NCBI RefSeq assembly: GCF_027460265.1
Contig: NZ_JAPZBC010000001.1
Location: forward strand, 1,426,001 to 1,490,000
DNA length: 64,000 nt
Direction: 5' to 3'
Source of the DNA: Streptomyces sp. WMMC940
Lineage (GTDB): Bacteria; Actinomycetota; Actinomycetes; Streptomycetales; Streptomycetaceae
Of this stretch, positions 62,352-64,000 are shown in pieces; positions within the stretch are counted from its first letter, which is position 1, and every line of letters begins with the position of its first letter. Below the pieces are notes generated by a model. The model saw nothing but the letters and a program-made list of their open reading frames with translations. It was not told the origin of the DNA and ran no database searches. The position numbers and the translations under genes are program-made.

Positions 62352-63143
62352 ATGGCCACCACGCTTGCCGAGGCCGCCGTGGACACCACAGCGGTGTCGC
62401 ACGCCGCCAGGATCGAGCACGTCTCGAAGTCCTTCTCCGGTCCGGCCGGATCGCAGCTCGTCCTCGACGACATCAGTCTCGATGTCGCCGCCGGCGAGTT
62501 CGTCACCATCCTCGGGGCGTCGGGATGCGGCAAGTCCACGCTGCTCAACCTGGTCGCGGGGCTGGACCGGCCGAGCACCGGGTCCATCGAGACGCCCGGC
62601 GGACGGCCCGCCCTGATGTTCCAGGAGCACGCCCTCTTCCCGTGGCTGACCGCGGGCAAGAACATCGAACTCGCCCTGCGGCTGCGCGGGGTCCCCAAGG
62701 CCGGGCGCCGGGCCGAGGCCGAGCGGCTGCTGGAGCTGGTCCGACTCGGCGGCGCGCACGGCAAGCGCGTCCACGAGCTGTCCGGCGGCATGCGCCAGCG
62801 GGTCGCCCTGGCGCGGGCGCTCGCGCAGGACAGCGATCTGCTGCTGATGGACGAGCCGTTCGCGGCGCTCGACGCCATCACGCGTGACGTGCTGCACGGC
62901 GAGCTGACCCGGATCTGGCGCGAGACGAACGTGTCGGTCCTGTTCGTCACGCACAACGTCCGCGAGGCGGTGCGGCTCGCCCAGCGCGTGGTCCTGCTGT
63001 CCTCACGGCCCGGCCGGGTGGCCCGCGAGTGGGCCGTGGACATCCCGCAGCCGCGCCGTATCGAGGACGCCGCAGTGGCGGAGCTGTCCGTCGAGATCAC
63101 TGAACAACTGCGTGGGGAGATCCGCCGACATGGCCAGCACTGA
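62352..63143 (+). CDS. ABC transporter ATPase, SsuB/TauB type
   Basis: Protein of 263 residues. Walker A GASGCGKSTLLN, Q-loop MFQEHALFPWLT, signature LSGGMRQRVALARAL, Walker B LLLMDEPFAALD, and H-loop LFVTHNVREAVRLAQRV are all intact. It energises uptake with the lipoprotein and permease. The ATG at 62352 has AGGAGGTGA upstream; a GTG at 62343 lies inside that site and is rejected. Its last 14 bp overlap the permease gene. Confidence 0.94.
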   Translation: MATTLAEAAVDTTAVSHAARIEHVSKSFSGPAGSQLVLDDISLDVAAGEFVTILGASGCGKSTLLNLVAGLDRPSTGSIETPGGRPALMFQEHALFPWLTAGKNIELALRLRGVPKAGRRAEAERLLELVRLGGAHGKRVHELSGGMRQRVALARALAQDSDLLLMDEPFAALDAITRDVLHGELTRIWRETNVSVLFVTHNVREAVRLAQRVVLLSSRPGRVAREWAVDIPQPRRIEDAAVAELSVEITEQLRGEIRRHGQH

Positions 63144-64000
63144 AGTCCGCGACGGCGTCACGAAGGCGGGCACGTCCCCCGCCGGGCGCGACGACCTCGC
63201 CGGTCTCGAGGCCGGCCTGGACGCGCTCGACGCCGTCGAGATCCGCCGCACGCCGGTGCGCGAGCTCCTCGTGAAGAAGGTCGTGCCGCCGGTCGTGGCG
63301 GTCGCCCTCGTCCTCGTGGTGTGGCAGGTCCTGGTCTCGGCACAGGTCACGACCGAGGACAAGCTGCCCGCGCCGTCCGCGGTGTGGACGGGTCTGTCCG
63401 ACATGTGGCTGCAGGGCACCCTGTTCGACGTCATCTGGACCAGCGTGTCGCGCGGTCTCTTCGGCTTCCTGCTGGCCCTCGCCATCGGCACCCCGCTCGG
63501 TCTGCTCGTGGCACGGGTGAAGTTCGTCCGTGCCGCGATCGGACCGATCCTGTCCGGTCTGCAGTCGCTGCCGTCGGTGGCGTGGGTGCCGCCGGCCGTC
63601 ATCTGGCTGGGCCTGAACGACTCGATGATGTACGCGGTGATCCTGCTCGGCGCGGTGCCGTCGATCGCGAACGGACTCGTGTCCGGCGTCGACCAGGTGC
63701 CGCCGCTGTTCCTGCGGGCCGGACGGACGCTCGGCGCCACCGGCCTGAAGGGCACCTGGCACATCGTCATGCCGGCCGCCCTGCCGGGCTATCTGGCGGG
63801 TCTGAAGCAGGGCTGGGCCTTCTCCTGGCGCTCGCTGATGGCGGCGGAGATCATCGCCTCCTCCCCCGACCTGGGTCTCGGCCTCGGCCAGCTGCTGGAG
63901 AACGGCCGCAACAACATCGACATGCCCGGAGTGTTCCTCGCGATCCTCCTGATCCTGATCGTCGGCATCGCCGTCGATCTGCTCGTCTTCAGCCCGCTGG
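63130..64000 (+). CDS. ABC transporter permease, SsuC/TauC type (partial, runs off the window)
   Basis: At least 290 residues, cut by the window end. A polar N-terminus of about 50 residues precedes membrane helices (VVPPVVAVALVLVVWQVLVS, FGFLLALAIGTPLGLLV and others). The cytosolic EAA loop is AGRTLGATGLKGTWHIVMPA, the site that docks the ATPase. The family is the BPD_transp_1 permease of sulfonate, taurine and nitrate importers. The ATG at 63130 lies within the end of the ATPase gene, so translation is coupled. Only the last helix or so is probably missing. Confidence 0.93.
   Translation, partial: MASTEVRDGVTKAGTSPAGRDDLAGLEAGLDALDAVEIRRTPVRELLVKKVVPPVVAVALVLVVWQVLVSAQVTTEDKLPAPSAVWTGLSDMWLQGTLFDVIWTSVSRGLFGFLLALAIGTPLGLLVARVKFVRAAIGPILSGLQSLPSVAWVPPAVIWLGLNDSMMYAVILLGAVPSIANGLVSGVDQVPPLFLRAGRTLGATGLKGTWHIVMPAALPGYLAGLKQGWAFSWRSLMAAEIIASSPDLGLGLGQLLENGRNNIDMPGVFLAILLILIVGIAVDLLVFSPL

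Overview
The window is a stretch of a Streptomyces (or very close actinomycete) chromosome. G+C is above 70 percent, third codon positions are almost all G or C, GTG starts are common, and many genes are actinobacterial core types (streptophobe, DUF2637, SirA-type sulfite reductase, RppA, AidB, BrkB). No tRNA, rRNA, CRISPR array, integrase or transposase was seen. The layout is that of a core or sub-core chromosomal region rather than a mobile island.

Layout. 1-6184: a DUF6777 membrane protein, a streptophobe-family membrane protein, and a two-gene unit of a double-FHA/ABC exporter fusion with a small cytosolic protein. 6319-15214: a purine catabolism block with an XdhC-type maturation factor, an NCS2 purine permease, the three xanthine dehydrogenase subunits and a divergent PucR regulator. 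15215-22152: a perfect 10 x 7 bp tandem repeat, a TPR-like protein, a GntR/FCD regulator followed by a beta-propeller protein, an FhuF-type ferric reductase under an iron box, and a DUF2637 protein. 22504-31175: an anti-sigma-type ATPase, PoxB pyruvate dehydrogenase, a PP2C-fold protein lacking metal ligands, a TrmB/LuxR-type regulator, RsgA GTPase with an upstream micro-ORF, and a VOC protein. 31365-37207: a PGRP amidase with a seven-blade FG-GAP propeller behind a Crp-like site, DUF488, and an SPFH plus NAD-kinase-like operon.

37530-42370 is a tetrahydroxynaphthalene (THN) pigment locus. RppA type III PKS, CYP158-type P450 and a cupin oxygenase form one operon. A second CYP158-like P450, coupled to an acyl-CoA carboxylase epsilon-like protein, is divergent. 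42417-54923 carries a serine hydrolase, a two-component system, a VOC/AraC pair with overlapping 3' ends, BrkB and AidB starting 17 bp apart, a GAF regulator ending in a 33 bp tandem repeat, a BBE-type flavin oxidase and a GNAT acetyltransferase.

54924-64000 is the assimilatory sulfur operon: a cysteine-type leader peptide, sulfite reductase, two tiny coupled ORFs (one a zinc ribbon), cysH, cysC, cysD, cysN, another tiny ORF and a sulfonate/nitrate-type ABC transporter whose permease runs off the window. Genes overlap or abut almost throughout, so it reads as one transcript under leader-peptide control.

No gene cluster here can be called a proven new system. The best candidates for undescribed biology are the SPFH/NAD-kinase-like pair, the RppA locus with its second P450 and AccE-like partner, the micro-ORF before rsgA, the degenerate PP2C protein, and the tandem-repeat loci.
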